A stretch of 64,000 nucleotides of DNA from Vandiemenella viatica (GCA_031002005.1 CM061921.1:141021283-141085282); one strand, 5' to 3'; counted from the stretch's first letter, positions 11,528 through 23,070 are shown. The notes: generated by a model from the letters alone, not told the origin. Program-made: numbers and translations.

Positions 11528-11782
11528 AGAGGGTGGTGAGAAGAGAAGCATAATAGACTAAAAAAGCAGCCAGGTAGTAGAGAAGGCATGAAACGACTAA
11601 ACAGGAAATTAATTGTGGAAAAGAATTCACAGAATCTGGCATGAGTTTTACAAAATTCAGTTTTAATGGTTAACTTTGGTTTCTCTCTCTCTCTCTGTGT
11701 AATTACAATAACAAATGAAAATAACAGCAAATGGGACGCTAAGGATTCATTCATGAAAAATATTGTCCCTAGGCAGTTACAA

Positions 11783-11996
11783 TACAATTAATTCATTTTC
11801 CATTGATCCCGATATAAGAGATTGGTTCTGTGGGATGTGGAAAGTTGTCAATTTACAGATAAACAATTGCATAACAAAATAATACATACACCAGAAGATG
11901 TACAGTCATAGCATACATGGTAGCCTACATTAATCAATTCCATAACAAAATAATGCATACACCGGAAGATGTACAGTCATAGCATACATGGTAGAT
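11783..11996 (-). mobile_element. LINE 3' UTR fragment with tandem ~64-bp repeat
   Basis: Inverse match to the 3' UTR at 5750-5945. Two units, each with ATAACAAAATAATRCATACA, then GATGTACAGTCATAGCATAC, lie at 11868-11932 and 11938-11996. The outer end GATATAAGAGATTGGTTCTG corresponds to the family 3' terminus. No coding part remains. Confidence 0.65.
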
Positions 11997-11999
11997 TAA

Positions 12000-12925
12000 T
12001 TATGTAAACTACATTTACACGAGCTACTGGCAGTTATTTTGTTATGGTAGGAAGGTGTTCAGACAATTGTGGATAAGGAGGGAGAAGTTATGGAATTTGG
12101 GAAAAAAGCTGAAATACTAAGCAACTGGTTTGATGGGACTGTCATGAATTTTCACAGAAGGGCGAGATGAAGAAGTAACTGAAGGAGTTTTTCCATGTTG
12201 GTAAGATTAATTATACTGCGAAATTACTGAGTGGCAGAATATTAGGGAACATCTATAAACAACGTAGCTCCATTTTGGCCTCCTGTGAACCCCGCCTCCC
12301 ATTCTTGTAGCCATACATGACTTTCTATAAAGTGAATCAATCCAAAGTATTAAATCTAGATCGTAAACCCAATATCCTAAACCAAAAATCATCTTTTGTC
12401 GGACAGGGAATATTCAGCTGCCCATTAAACACTGTAAATTGAACTCCTGCTGTTGTAGATCTTATTATGGAGAAATAAGTTTCTATAAAGTTGTGAAGCT
12501 TTCAGTAAATAATAAACCAAACAAGGTGAACAGTAAAGAAATGCTTATTGTAATAATTTAAATGATTGTTACTGAAAAATTGTTTTTGTTGTAATTAGTT
12601 ATTGTTAACACAATTTGAAACTAAACAGGTGCCTAATGGAGGTGTCAGTATAGAATTTTGCCATAGTAATGAGAGCCTATACAAGAAAATCTTGATGTTT
12701 AGCTTCAATTTTACTGCAGTTGTAAACTTTCCTGTGAGAATTCAGAAACAGAACTATTACAACAGATATTTTTTCATATGTGCGTCACAGCACAGTGATT
12801 GAAACTTGCTGCCAATGATAAAAAGTCTCTCTTATTGTGATGCTCAGTTGCTTTACACCACTTCGAGTGTCAATGGAAACCAAACATGGTAAAAACTTAG
12901 TATAGAACAGAAAAATCGGCAGTAG
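12000..12925. other. No gene recognised
   Basis: AT-rich, with short spurious reading frames only. I find no repeat match elsewhere in the window. Confidence 0.5.
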
Positions 12926-12927
12926 TA

Positions 12928-13610
12928 ATATAAGAACGAGGTAAGAAGGAATTGTACTATTTATTTGAAATTTGTCACACGCATTCCTGACATCATACAT
13001 TTTGAGAAAAAGTGTACACGAAAGTGAAATGAAACCTACCATAGACGTGTTGCCACACAAAAGTTATGAAACGATGCCACTCAAACAGTAGAGACCACCA
13101 TTTCCATTCAAGTTGTTAACACCAAAGATAGTATCTACTCTCTATTGCAATGCATGTAAATCGCTGTCACATTTTTGTGATAACAGACCAGCTGGACCAG
13201 ATTGAAAAAATACGTAAATTGTTACAGCAAAGAAGCGAAGAATTTAGTTTTCATTAATAAATTATGGTCGCCTGATTTTTTTTGGCGGCAATATACTTAC
13301 ATCTTTGTTAGGTTGTAATACAGCCTGGACCATAGTGAAAAAACACGTACTTTGTATGCGAGGAATTAGTTTTAAATTCGTTGTTGTATACTGCAGATAC
13401 TATCTTTGGCAAGAACAATTTTACTGCAAATGGCAGTTTATTTACTATTGAAATGCATCATTTCATAATTTCGCGGAGCACCACTTCTAAGGTATCTTTA
13501 ATTTCGCTTTCATGTACATTTTTTCTCAAAAAGTATGACCACAGGAACGTGTCACAAATTTCAAGCGAATAGCACAAGTCCTTCTAACCTCATTCTTATT
13601 TTACAGTCAC
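12928..13610. mobile_element. Foldback element with ~230-bp inverted arms
   Basis: The left arm (about 12928-13150) and the inverse of the right arm (about 13372-13610) align across most of their length. Shared blocks include AAGAACGAGG/AAGAATGAGG, TTGAAATTTGT, TTTGAGAAAAA and ACCAAAGATAGTATCT/GCCAAAGATAGTATCT. A short spacer (about 13150-13370) contains the ACAGCCTGGACCA motif that also occurs in the 10325-10601 element. The arms are diverged, so the element is old. Ends and target duplication are not resolved. Confidence 0.68.
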
Positions 13611-13619
13611 TGAAAAATC

Positions 13620-14510
13620 AATTAGAAAACTTGAATTATTTCATAACTTGAATAAAAGGGGAAACTGCCAATGGTATAATGTTTAATACCTTTCTGAATG
13701 TACCTTGCCTAAAAAGGTAAAGAAAATTGAAGAGTGCTTTAGAAAAAAAAGCTGTGTTAATCATGAAGTAGTAGTATATGGAACAAACAATTACCATAGG
13801 TGATGACTGCAGGTTATCAAATAACACAAAAGATGCATATCTAAAATAGTTTGGTGGCGAGCCTTGCATAGTCTTCAAAGCACATGAAACATGGCGAGGA
13901 GATGTGATCGCACCGACAACCACTATGTGAATGGGGAATCAAGGGAACAAAAAGGGGGGGGGGGAGGGATGGTTAGTGGAGGATGTGGGAAAATGCTGAA
14001 TCAATAATTATGGGGAAATTAATTGCTGGAAGTGAAGGATAATCACAAAAGTATTGATTGAAAGTTAATATAAATATTAATAGAATGTAAGAATCATAGT
14101 ATTAAAAATGAGAATTATAAATTATATATAGGTGAATAAGTCAAATCAAGGGGTATATTTGAGCTTGAGGCCAGGTGTATACCTGATATCAATAATGTGA
14201 TGGTTAGTTCCAATTTGCAGAGTTTAAAGGGTGTTGTTTCTGGGAAGATTCTGACAGCCCTTACTGGGAGAAAGTTGGTCGAACTGTTGGAACTGGCATG
14301 TGCTGCCACAGGATGATTCAACAATGGGAGGTTCAGATGTGTGGGTCATACATTTTGATGTGCTTTGGTATGGTACAGACCATCTCCATCAAAATTAAAT
14401 ACACATGTCCTAGTGTTTGTCTATATAGACCCCTCCCATTTATTATTATTATTATTTTTTTTAAGTCTTGGCGTCGGGTCAGTTCTAGACCAAGGCGTAT
14501 TTATAGAGCT
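13620..14510. other. No gene recognised
   Basis: Holds a G-run at 13956-13965 and (ATT)n at 14440-14458. The stretch at 14150-14420 has LINE-like composition and could be the 5' part of the LINE starting at 14515, but I cannot name a domain in it. Confidence 0.4.
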
Positions 14511-14514
14511 TTTA

Positions 14515-14650
14515 AAAAATTGTAACAGGTTGATGCAATATATTTGGTTTTTCAGAAAGCTTTCAACTTATCACATAACTACCTTTTAGCAAAGATTAGT
14601 GTGTACAGTTTATCGGAACAGATTTGTGAATGGATACGAGATTTTATAGC
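14515..14650 (+). mobile_element. CR1-like LINE, first RT segment
   Basis: Codes for VFQKAFN...HNYLLAKISVYSLSEQICEWIRDFI, the LDFxKAFDxVPH...LLxKL block of a CR1-type reverse transcriptase. The next expected block (VPQGxVLGPL) does not follow. It appears at 18775, about 4.1 kb away, beyond an RTE element. Confidence 0.7.
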
Positions 14651-15099
14651 AGTCATCTATAGGGAAGTAAGAAATTTTACTGATTGCTTAGAATTTCAGT
14701 ATGATCTGGATGTTTTTGTCAACATGGTACGATCACTGGCAAGAATTAAAAGAAGTGTAAGGTCTGATGCTTGTTCGTCTTGGGTGAATCTTACATATCT
14801 GTCACTAAACTTACTGCTACAAGAATATCAAAAATTGTACACTATATTAAAATGTTGAAACAACTGAAAAAAAGCAATAATGCAATCATAGTACGGGAAA
14901 GTATATGTAATTTTTATTTGTGAGAAGTTTCAAGGTGGTATTTTAGATGTTGACTGAACAGAATCAGTTTTGGGAAATTTAATGTTTAGCATAATGTCTG
15001 CCAAAATGGAAGGAAACTGTTGCTTCTTCTCTGATCAACTGAATGGAACTGATTTATTCAGTATTAATTATTTTTATTATAGATTATTTTCAAAAACTG
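14650..15099. other. Unassigned sequence between LINE segments
   Basis: Not recognisable RT, although it lies where RT should continue. It may belong to a repeat into which the RTE element inserted, with a counterpart at 18400-18740. I cannot show similarity to anything. Confidence 0.35.
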
Positions 15100-18000
15100 A
15101 CTAAATTTTCTGTGGGGTGTAAGAGTTTGGGAGAGGCTACTAGCCTTTTCCAACCAAATGTCAACCTCTCCTTCACGTGGTGCACCCTGTTTGCACGGAC
15201 GAGGCTCTGGCGACTGAAAGATTCCCGGTATAAGGAATCACCCACTGCTTGCCAACGGCCTCCGAAAGGAGGGCGGAAGAGCGGGGAGCGGTTCAGGGCA
15301 CCCTCTTGCCCTTGGGGTTGGAAACGGCCCCTAAAGGCGGATGAATCAGAAATGATCAACGGCATGGGGATGCAGAAGGCAACGGGAAACCACTGCATTA
15401 AAGACCCAAAGGGTATCCCGAGGACATGTAATCCTCTCAAATTACATATATCATGATGGCTTCTTCCTGGGTAAAATATTCCGGAGGTAAAATAGTCCCC
15501 CAATCGGATCTCCGGGTGGGGACTGCTCAGGGAGGAGTCATCAGAATGGATAGAAACATTCTACGAGTCGGAGCGTGGAATGTTAGAAGTCTGAATAGGG
15601 CAGGTAGGTTAGAAAACTTAAAAAGGGAGATGGAACAACTTAAGTTAGATGTTGTTGGGATTAGTGAGATTAAATGGAAGGATGCACAGGGATTTCTGGT
15701 CTGGGAGACACAGGATAATTAGCACACAAGCTTTCAATGGAGTCACTGGGGTAGGATTTGTAATGAACAAGAAAGTAGGGAAACGGTGAGTTATTATGAA
15801 CAGTTTAGCGACAGGATTATTTTGATGAGGTTAGAAACTAAGCCGTCCCAACCACATTAGTACAAGTGTATATGCCAACATCACAGGAAGATGACGAAAA
15901 AATAGAAAAAATATACGCTGAAAATTGTAGAATTAATCCAATAAGTGAAGGGGGGAGGAAAATCTAATAATCATGGGTGATTGAATGCAATAGTGGGAGA
16001 AGGAAAAGATGGGAATACTGTAGGAAGTTTGGTTTAGGAGAAAGAAATGAGCGAGGAAGCAGGTTGCTTAGAATTTTTTACGATCCATACATGAAGAATA
16101 TACACCTAGAAACGTCCTGGGGATACAGGCAGATATCGGCTAGATTATATCATGGTCAAACAGAGATTCAGGAATCAAGTTCTAGACTGTAAAGCGTACC
16201 CAGTAGCAGACATAGACTCTGACCATAATTTGATAATAATTGAGTGCAGACTGAAATTTAAGCAATAAGGAAGCAGTATAAGCAGAACAGGACTGGAAGT
16301 GAATAAACTGAAACAATCTAGCTCAAGAGAAAAAATTTGCAGAAATGAGACTTGGGTCTAACAAGTAACTCTGAAAGGAGCTCAACTGAGGACGAATGGA
16401 ATGCATTAAAGACGAAATAATGGTAGCTGGTAAGGAAACATTAGGCTTTAGGGAACAGCTGCCCTAAAAACCTTGGATCACAGATGAAATTTTGGAGTTG
16501 ATGGATCAGAGGAGAAGGTACAAAAATGCTCAGGATGAAGCAGGAAGAGAGCAGTAATGGCAATTTAGAAATCAAATAAATAGGAAATGCAAAATAGCAA
16601 AAAAAAAAATGGCTGCAAGCAAAGTGTGAAGAAGTAGAAAAGGAAATGGTCGTAGGTAAAGTAGATGTAGCCTACAGAAAGATCAAACAGAATTTTGGAT
16701 AAATGAAGAAAAGAGGTATGAATATTAAAGCTGCCGATGGGGAAACCTCTTTTAAGGTCAGAAGATAAAGCTAACCGATGGAAAGAATACATTGAGAAAC
16801 TGTATGTTGGGGACGACTTGAAGAATAGTGTAATGGAAAAGGAAGGTGATGTCGGCATTGATGACTTAGGAGATCCTGTTTTGAGGACAGAATTTAATAA
16901 AGCTCTGAATGACTTGAAAGCAAATAAGGCAGTTGGAATTGATGAGATCCCTGCAGAACTTCTTAAATCCTTAGGAGAAGAAGGAATTGAAAGATTATTC
17001 ATGCTGATATTAAAAGTTATGAAACAGGAGAAATTCCAACTGATTTTAATAAAAATATCATCTTCACACTTTCCAATAGAAAGCACAAGCCGACATATGT
17101 GAGAATTATCGCACCATTAGTGTAACATCACATGCTTCAAAATTACTGACCAGAATAATATACAGAAGGATGGAAAGGGTAGTAGACGAGATAGTAGGTG
17201 AAGATCAGTTTGGGTTTAGGAAAAATCGAGGTACAAGGGAGGGAAGCAATTCTGTCTTTAAGATTAATACTTGAAGGGCGGATCAAGAAAAACAAAGATA
17301 CTTTTATGGGATTTGTTGATTTAGAAAAAGCATTTGATAATGTTAGGTGGGACAAGATGTTCAAAATTTTAAAGAAGTCAGGTCTAAAGTATCGAGATAG
17401 AAGAATACTCTATAAACTATTTAAGAATCAAGTGGCTGTGATAAAAGTAGAGAATCACGAGAGACATGCATCAGTTAAAAAGGGTGTGAGACAAGGTTGT
17501 AGTCTATCCCCATTAATATTCAACTTGCATGTAGAAGAAGCAATGAAGAAAGTCAAAGAAAAATTTCCATGTGGCATAAGTTTTCAGGGAGAAAAAATCA
17601 GTATGCTACGATTTGCTGATGACATTGTCTTTTTAGAAGAGAGGGCTGAGGATATTGAAGTTACTGAATGGCATGAACAAAATACTTAAGGAAGATTTTA
17701 GGTTGAATATAAATCAAAGCAAGACTAAAGTGATGAAATGTAGCAGAAATGATACCAATACTAGTAGATTAAATATAAAAATAGGAACGGATGCAGTAGG
17801 AGAAGTAAGTGAATTTTGTTACTTGGGAAGTAAAATTACAACCGATGGCGGAAGCAGGAATGATGTTAAAAGCAGAATAGCACTAGCAAAAAAGTGCCTT
17901 CATGAAAAAGAGAAACATTTTAGTTTCAAATATTGATCTAGGAATTAGAAAGAAATTTTTAAAACTCTTTGTGTGGAGCACAGCAATTTATGGTAGTGAA

Positions 18001-18395
18001 ACATGGACTTTAGGAATACCAGAAATAAAGAAAATTGAAGCATTTGAAATGTGGTGCTACAGAAGAAAGCTGAAAATTAAGTGGACAGACAAAGTAAGTA
18101 ATGAACGAGTTTTGAAATGATGGGGAGAAAAGAAGTTTGTGGAAGAAACTTACGGAAAGAAGAGACAGGCTGGTAGGTCATATTTTGAGACATGCTGGAT
18201 TGGCTAATTTGCTGTTGGAGGGAACAGTCGAAGGTAAGAACTGTAAAGGAAGACAGAGATTAGAATATACGAAAAAGATAATTGAGGACGTGGGCTGTAA
18301 GGGGTATACAGAAATGAAGAGGTTAGCACAGGATAGGAAGGGATGGAGGATTGCATCAAACCAGTCGAAGGACTGAGGACAGCAAAAAAAAAATA
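15100..18395 (+). mobile_element. RTE-clade LINE, near full length, frameshifted
   Basis: It opens with a GC-rich 5' UTR. The endonuclease follows at about 15546 with VGAWNVRSLNRAGRLENLK and DVVGISEIKW. RT motifs come later: NKAVGIDEIPAELL (about 16930), GFVDLEKAFDNVRWDKMF (about 17310), GVRQGCSLSPLIFN (about 17480) and the LRFADDIVFL catalytic box (about 17605). The C-terminus has EFCYLGSKITTDGGSRND, AIYGSETWTL and LVGHILRH, characteristic of RTE. It ends GGACTGAGGACAGC plus an A-rich/(AAT)n tail at 18363-18400. The length of about 3.3 kb is normal for a full RTE. Stops and frameshifts in the endonuclease-RT linker inactivate it. Confidence 0.88.
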
Positions 18396-18399
18396 ATAA

Positions 18400-18744
18400 T
18401 AATAATTTCTGTTATGTAAGTTAGCAAATTGTTTTGAAATTGCAAATAGCTTTTACAGGTTTATCATAACTGAGGTTAATTTTGAGGACATTCCATGACA
18501 GTGACAAAATTTGCAAAATCCTAGGAATAACATCTTACTATTGGAAGGGATTGTAGCTACCAGAATATTTGGCAACTGTGAAGATCAGTTTCTTTTTGTG
18601 AATGATGAGATAGCTGTATGGTAGGTAGGTACTGACATTAAAGGATTTAGTACTGTAAATCAAAGACCCAAAAATGTTTTCAATAGAAATTTTGATGTGA
18701 GATATGAATCTTTGTGTATAGGTTTGTTGCTGTGATGAACACAA
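18400..18744. other. Unassigned sequence between LINE segments
   Basis: Lies between the RTE tail and the resumption of the CR1-like RT. It shows no motif that I recognise. Confidence 0.35.
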
Positions 18745-18759
18745 CTTCTACACTCCCTC

Positions 18760-19910
18760 ACATTTTTTCGTGGTAGTTCCACAGGGAATTGTATTGGGAC
18801 CATTGATATTCATTATTCCAGTGAATGATTGTGTTAATGGATTACTATCAGAAGTTAGATTGTTTGCAGATGACATAATGTTTGAATGAAAGCTTTCCTG
18901 GCGTGCTGCTGAAATGTAATCATCATGGGTTCCCTGTTGGATAGTGTTGTAGAACGAGTTTTCGGTGCTAGCTGTGCCATCATAGCCACCAAATCCTCGT
19001 CCTTTTGTAACACTATCTGGCAGAGAACCCGTGAAGGTTGATGAAGGTCAGATGAAATTATGTTATATAATAGTACCAAATGGTAGAAAACTGTAAACAG
19101 CTGCAGGGTGATCTAGATAGGATATCTATCTGGGTGATTCGACATGGGATGAAGATAAATGCAAAGAGAAGCTAGTTTATTAGGTACACAGATAAAAAGC
19201 TAAAGGTAGATTATGATTATAAGTGGGGAAGGAATTGCTTATTGAAGACTCGAAATGTAAATACCTTGGCAAAACATTTAAAACACGCTTAACTAGGCAG
19301 AACACATTGGACAGCTAGTAGGAAAAGGTTTCAAAATTCTCCATTTGTTGGAGAGAGTGATGAGGGGATGTAGGAGAGAAGTCAAGGAATTGGGTTTTAA
19401 AACTTAGGTCAGACCACTGCATGAATATGGTGGTACACTATGGGATCCACATTTTGTATATCAAATACAGGAGTTGGAGTGGGTGCAGAGGAGGACTGCT
19501 AGATTGGTTTTTGGAAATTACTGCAGAACACAATCAGTAACTGATGTGATAAAGGAGCTAGAGTGGGATTTGTTGGAAGATAGGAGAAGAGTGTCATAGG
19601 AGTGAACAATGCATATATTGGTGATGAGGCATGGAAAGATATTGGTGGGATAATTAAGAGGTGCGTGGAAGGGTGAAGATAACCATGACCACAAGCTGGC
19701 TGGCACATGATTTCAGGCATAAAGGTGTGGGAAAATTTTCTTTTGTAGGGAAGGGTGTCAGGGATTGTAATAAATTACCTACAGAAATGATGAATAATTT
19801 ACCAAAAACACTGAAAGAATTTAGAGTTCAAATTAGTAGAAGGCAAAAGTAGGTAGGAAGAGGATAGGAGAAAGATGGGTGTGAAGGGAGGTTGTCTCTG
19901 GAGCATGCAC
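18760..19910 (+). mobile_element. CR1-like LINE, catalytic box to 3' end
   Basis: Resumes with VVPQGIVLGPLIFIIPVND and the LFADDIM catalytic box (to 18882), and is then split by a 166-bp insert. It continues at 19065 with LYNSTKW, WDPHFVYQIQELEWVQRRTA (about 19445), ELEWDLLEDRRRV (about 19558) and a C-terminal DHKLAGT block. The 3' end carries the GGAGCATGCACTCC hairpin near 19898. One or more frameshifts are present. The motif set is the usual CR1-like C-terminus. Confidence 0.82.
18883..19048. mobile_element. 166-bp foldback insert in the LINE RT
   Basis: Its arms are inverse to each other: GGGTTCCCTGTTGGATAGTG... against the inverse of CACTATCTGGCAGAGAACCC. It is flanked by imperfect 16-bp direct repeats CAGATGACATAATGTT / CAGATGAAATTATGTT (18867-18882 and 19049-19064). 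Removing the insert and one repeat restores the LINE frame across ADDIM-LYNSTKW, so the borders are well supported. The left arm resembles 56692-56790. Confidence 0.78.
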
Positions 19911-20073
19911 TCCATTGCAATTATAAAGAACTATAACTAAAGAAATAGCACAGAAGTTATAGATTTGGAATAATTTCTGTAAGAAATGTGTACTATTAGA
20001 TCTGGATGTTATTTCACTAGCTTTGTTCTAGTCATTTTTGCAGGATCAGTGTTGTTGGAAGTAGAATATTATT

Positions 20074-20451
20074 AATATAGTCTTCTCGGGTGGGTAGCCA
20101 AGTGGGCAGGGTGTTTTCACATGGTATTCCGGCGATTGGAATCTTGTGGTGAGGTATTCGTGGCACGGCGAGTGCAAACCAATTGAAGCCGCACCTGGCA
20201 CCTACTGGCACTACCCCCACTCCACCACCTTGGTGTCAACGGGGTCAGCCAATCAGCTGCGCACCCGTCTACCTCGTGTGCATTTGCCACCTCTTAGGCT
20301 ATAAAGATAGCCTTCCGCCGCATCCGGTACTTCACCAGAAGATGGCGACAGATTCCTATCGCTGAAATATCATGTGAAAACATCCTGCTCACTTGGCTAG
20401 TCAACCGAGAAGACTATATTAATTTTAAACGCCAAGAGAAACTTTGATCTT
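20074..20451. mobile_element. 378-bp element with long inverted arms and 13-bp target duplication
   Basis: GTAGAATATTATT occurs on both sides (20061-20073 and 20452-20464). Inside, about 80-bp imperfect inverted arms start AATATAGTCTTCTCGG and run through TAGCCAAGTG and GTTTTCACATG to GCGATNGGAATC. The right arm is followed by an extra tail of about 28 bp (TTTTAAACGCCAAGAG...). A variable-length duplication and an asymmetric tail fit target-primed retroposition, for example a Penelope-like terminal fragment. A cut-and-paste TIR element fits less well. The interior has ACCAGAAGATGGCGAC, similar in character to 56692-56860. Confidence 0.75.
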
Positions 20452-20469
20452 GTAGAATATTATTGTTTC

Positions 20470-21295
20470 TAATTGGACTGATCATCATTAGGTATGTAAA
20501 AGTTACTTTTGAATAATGACTTCAGTATTGCAATACCTTCCATCTGGTGGTGGTTGTTTTAAAAATATTGATCTTAATACCTGCTGCCTTGATCAGTAAC
20601 TTTGTGCTGCTGTATTTGACAGTAGTAAAATTTTCCACACATAATTGAATTCCTGTATCAACCTAGTTGGGAAATGGGTCATCCACAGCAAAATAAAATT
20701 TCTTGATGGTTACTAAACTTCTGATGTCTTTAAGAACAAAGACTTTTCTGCGTATGGTGGCAATGAAGTCTTTACTGGTGTACCGTCGGATTGTGTTCTT
20801 AAAACAAAATGTTTCGACGACTACCTCAGTCATCTTTCTCAAGTGCAAAAACATCTGTCATCATTCTGATGAATATTTTTCTTAATATTTGGGTTAATAG
20901 GTGGTGTCACTTTCTCTCTTTGGATGGTCTATTCCAAGTCAGTTCAGAGGGTTACTCTTAGAAACTTTGCAGAGTAATTTTTACTAAGGATACTGTTGCC
21001 AGTTTTAATCTAAACTTTGAATTTGTTTCATAGTCATTTGAATGACTTTCCACTTCTTAGCATTAATTTTTTATAGAGAATCCTCCCTTCTAGCAATGAT
21101 TTTAAAAATAATGATTTGTAAATTCAGTGATTGCAGTGTGCTTTTTGTTTCAGAGTAGCATCATTAGCATAAACTCTATTTTTTTTTTCTTTCATTAGAT
21201 CACACAGATTGTCTTGTGTTTAAAAAAAGCAACTGATCTATCATGTTCCCTGATTAGCACTATAGATAAGTGTTGTGCACTTATAGAAGTCTGTG
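20470..21295. other. No gene recognised
   Basis: AT-rich, probably intronic or intergenic. Confidence 0.5.
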
Positions 21296-21303
21296 ATCTA
21301 AAT

Positions 21304-21570
21304 CAGCGGTTCCCAATTTGCTTTTGGCCATGGAACCCTAATTAATCATACATTTTTTGGCAGATCCAGAATTTTATAAGCGTAAGCTGAAAAACCAGTC
21401 TAGCATCGGTAAGTCGTCACAAACGGAAGCAGAACCATGATAGACTTCTCACGGCGTGGTTATGACACTTTTCAACAAACATTTTATTTAATTCTCGAAT
21501 GGAACACAGAACTCTTGTGACCCTTCCACGGAACCCCAGGGTTCCGCGGACCACAATTTAGGAACCACTG
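21304..21570. mobile_element. hAT MITE, 267 bp
   Basis: Ends CAGCGGTTCCCAA and the inverse of CAGTGGTTCCTAAA, flanked by ATCTAAAT / ATGTAAAT (21296-21303 and 21571-21578), an 8-bp duplication with one mismatch. The interior repeats GGAACCCTA and GGAACCCCAGGGTTCC near the ends. No coding. Confidence 0.88.
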
Positions 21571-21579
21571 ATGTAAATG

Positions 21580-22513
21580 TATACTGTAAAAGAGAAGTTT
21601 TCTAAAAATAAAAAAAACTCCTAAAAAATAAAACTTAAAATTAAATTTCTATGAAAACGTTCATATGCTATATGAATTATTTTTTCCTATGGTAGTTTCT
21701 GCTAGTGGAAACTTGTACTAATGCTCTTTTGTTGGAAATCAGTGATGACATACCTACGCAAAAGCCACACTATTTCAATTTGGGGTTAGATTTTTTGCCC
21801 CAGATAATAGCAAAATAATATCTGAGAAATTTTTCAAAGGAATTACTTCACATATTGTAATGCAGCTACTTGATACAGTGGTTTGAATCATCTTTCTTCT
21901 AAAATATGCAATAACTTTGCTTATGCGGGCAAAATTCTTACATTGTGATTGTGTCTGCTCTGGTTTTTCGTATACCTATCAAATTTCAGGAGGACACTTT
22001 TCCCGTACAGTGACTTTAATGCTGTCACAACCCAGAAAAAGTCGGAAAGCAGGATTTATACATTTTTGCTTAGCTTATCCTGCTCTGTCTCTCAGCTTTC
22101 TAACGTAACTTAACATGTTGAAACAACCTATATTCTGTATTATCCACCAATCTTTGTCTTTTTTTTACCTGTCCCAAGTTTTTATTGATAACTTCTTTGC
22201 ATTGAAATCCTCTCTCTGCTGTAAGTTTTGCTATTCGTAGCCTATCTTGTTTTTGTCTTCCTCATTAGTTTTGATTGTGTACACTGTATTTGATACTACC
22301 TAGGATAGTAGTTTTTACACAAATCTCATTTTTTACCCTTTGTTTTCTTTAGACACCATTTCTACAGCTTGAACATTGTTTAGAAACAGTGTTATATCAG
22401 TTTAAAAAATCAATCTGAGAATTTAATAATTATGCTTTAATTTTTAAACTGTACTACAAAATCCATGGTAACCATTTTTACCTCCTGTTTAGTCTGGCTT
22501 GTTTTACCTACAG
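21580..22513. other. Presumed intron upstream of the cysteine-rich exon
   Basis: AT-rich and non-coding. It ends in a pyrimidine-rich TTTTACCTACAG acceptor at 22503-22513. Confidence 0.4.
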
Positions 22514-22706
22514 ATGCTGCCCAGTGCCAGTTAAATGGAGAAGATGTAGATTTTGAGAAGGTGAATGAAACAAGTGCATCCTTGCGGCGCAAAGAGGGCA
22601 TTTTGACATGTCCTGCACCAGGAGATCCAAGTGATTATACAGAGTGCTGTTGGGATGCTCGTTTTCAGTGTTGTCCTGTTCAGTCACCTCCTCCAGTTGA
22701 CGATCA
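22514..22706 (+). CDS. Internal exon of a host gene, cysteine-rich segment
   Basis: Acceptor TTTTACCTACAG precedes it and donor CA|GTAAGT follows at 22707. The exon is 193 bp (2 nt + 63 codons + 2 nt), so it enters in phase 1 and leaves in phase 2. It encodes a segment starting AAQCQLNGEDVDFEKV, with TCPAPGDPSDYTECC and FQCCPVQSPPPVDD near its end. The six cysteines, including two CC pairs, suggest a disulphide-bonded extracellular domain, possibly Shisa/WBP1-like in style. I do not recognise the family. It is one of very few frames here with no repeat character. Upstream and downstream exons are not identified. Confidence 0.6.
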
Positions 22707-22960
22707 GTAAGTTTTACTTTCAAGATATCTCGTTTACATCCAAATACCTCAAAGAAACAGGATGTTTACCACTATATTTATATGGGGTATCATTATTATT
22801 ATTTGCCCTCATTTGTGTTTGCCTATTTAAGGTATTAAATAAGTATGATATAGTAAAGAAATACATTTGTTACATAAAAATGAAAGGGTGCATTTTAATG
22901 TAGTAACATTAAGACTACATAAACACACATAAGTTTAAGGTAAACCTCTTCTTCAGCAGG

Positions 22961-23070
22961 AGGGATTGTCACAGGGTTATATCACTGCATTGACTCAGTC
23001 ACTGCAGTTTTGTAGTCTCCTGCTGATGGAGGCTAAAAAACTACAGTGATTTGGCTCTGTGACAGTCCCT
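22961..23070. repeat. Short foldback repeat
   Basis: AGGGATTGTCACAGGG at the left pairs with CTCTGTGACAGTCCCT at the right. Inner segments ATCACTGCA and CTACAGTGAT also pair. A (GA)n/(G)n run follows at 23077-23095. Confidence 0.6.

Noticed and set aside
15090..15503. 137-codon frames on both strands at the RTE 5' end
   Set aside because: The GC-rich 5' UTR of the LINE gives open frames by composition; the translation matches no domain.
22745..22903. Hydrophobic, transmembrane-like frame just downstream of the cysteine-rich exon
   Set aside because: The frame does not connect in phase with the exon across any plausible splice pair, and the sequence is AT-rich where such hydrophobic runs arise by chance.
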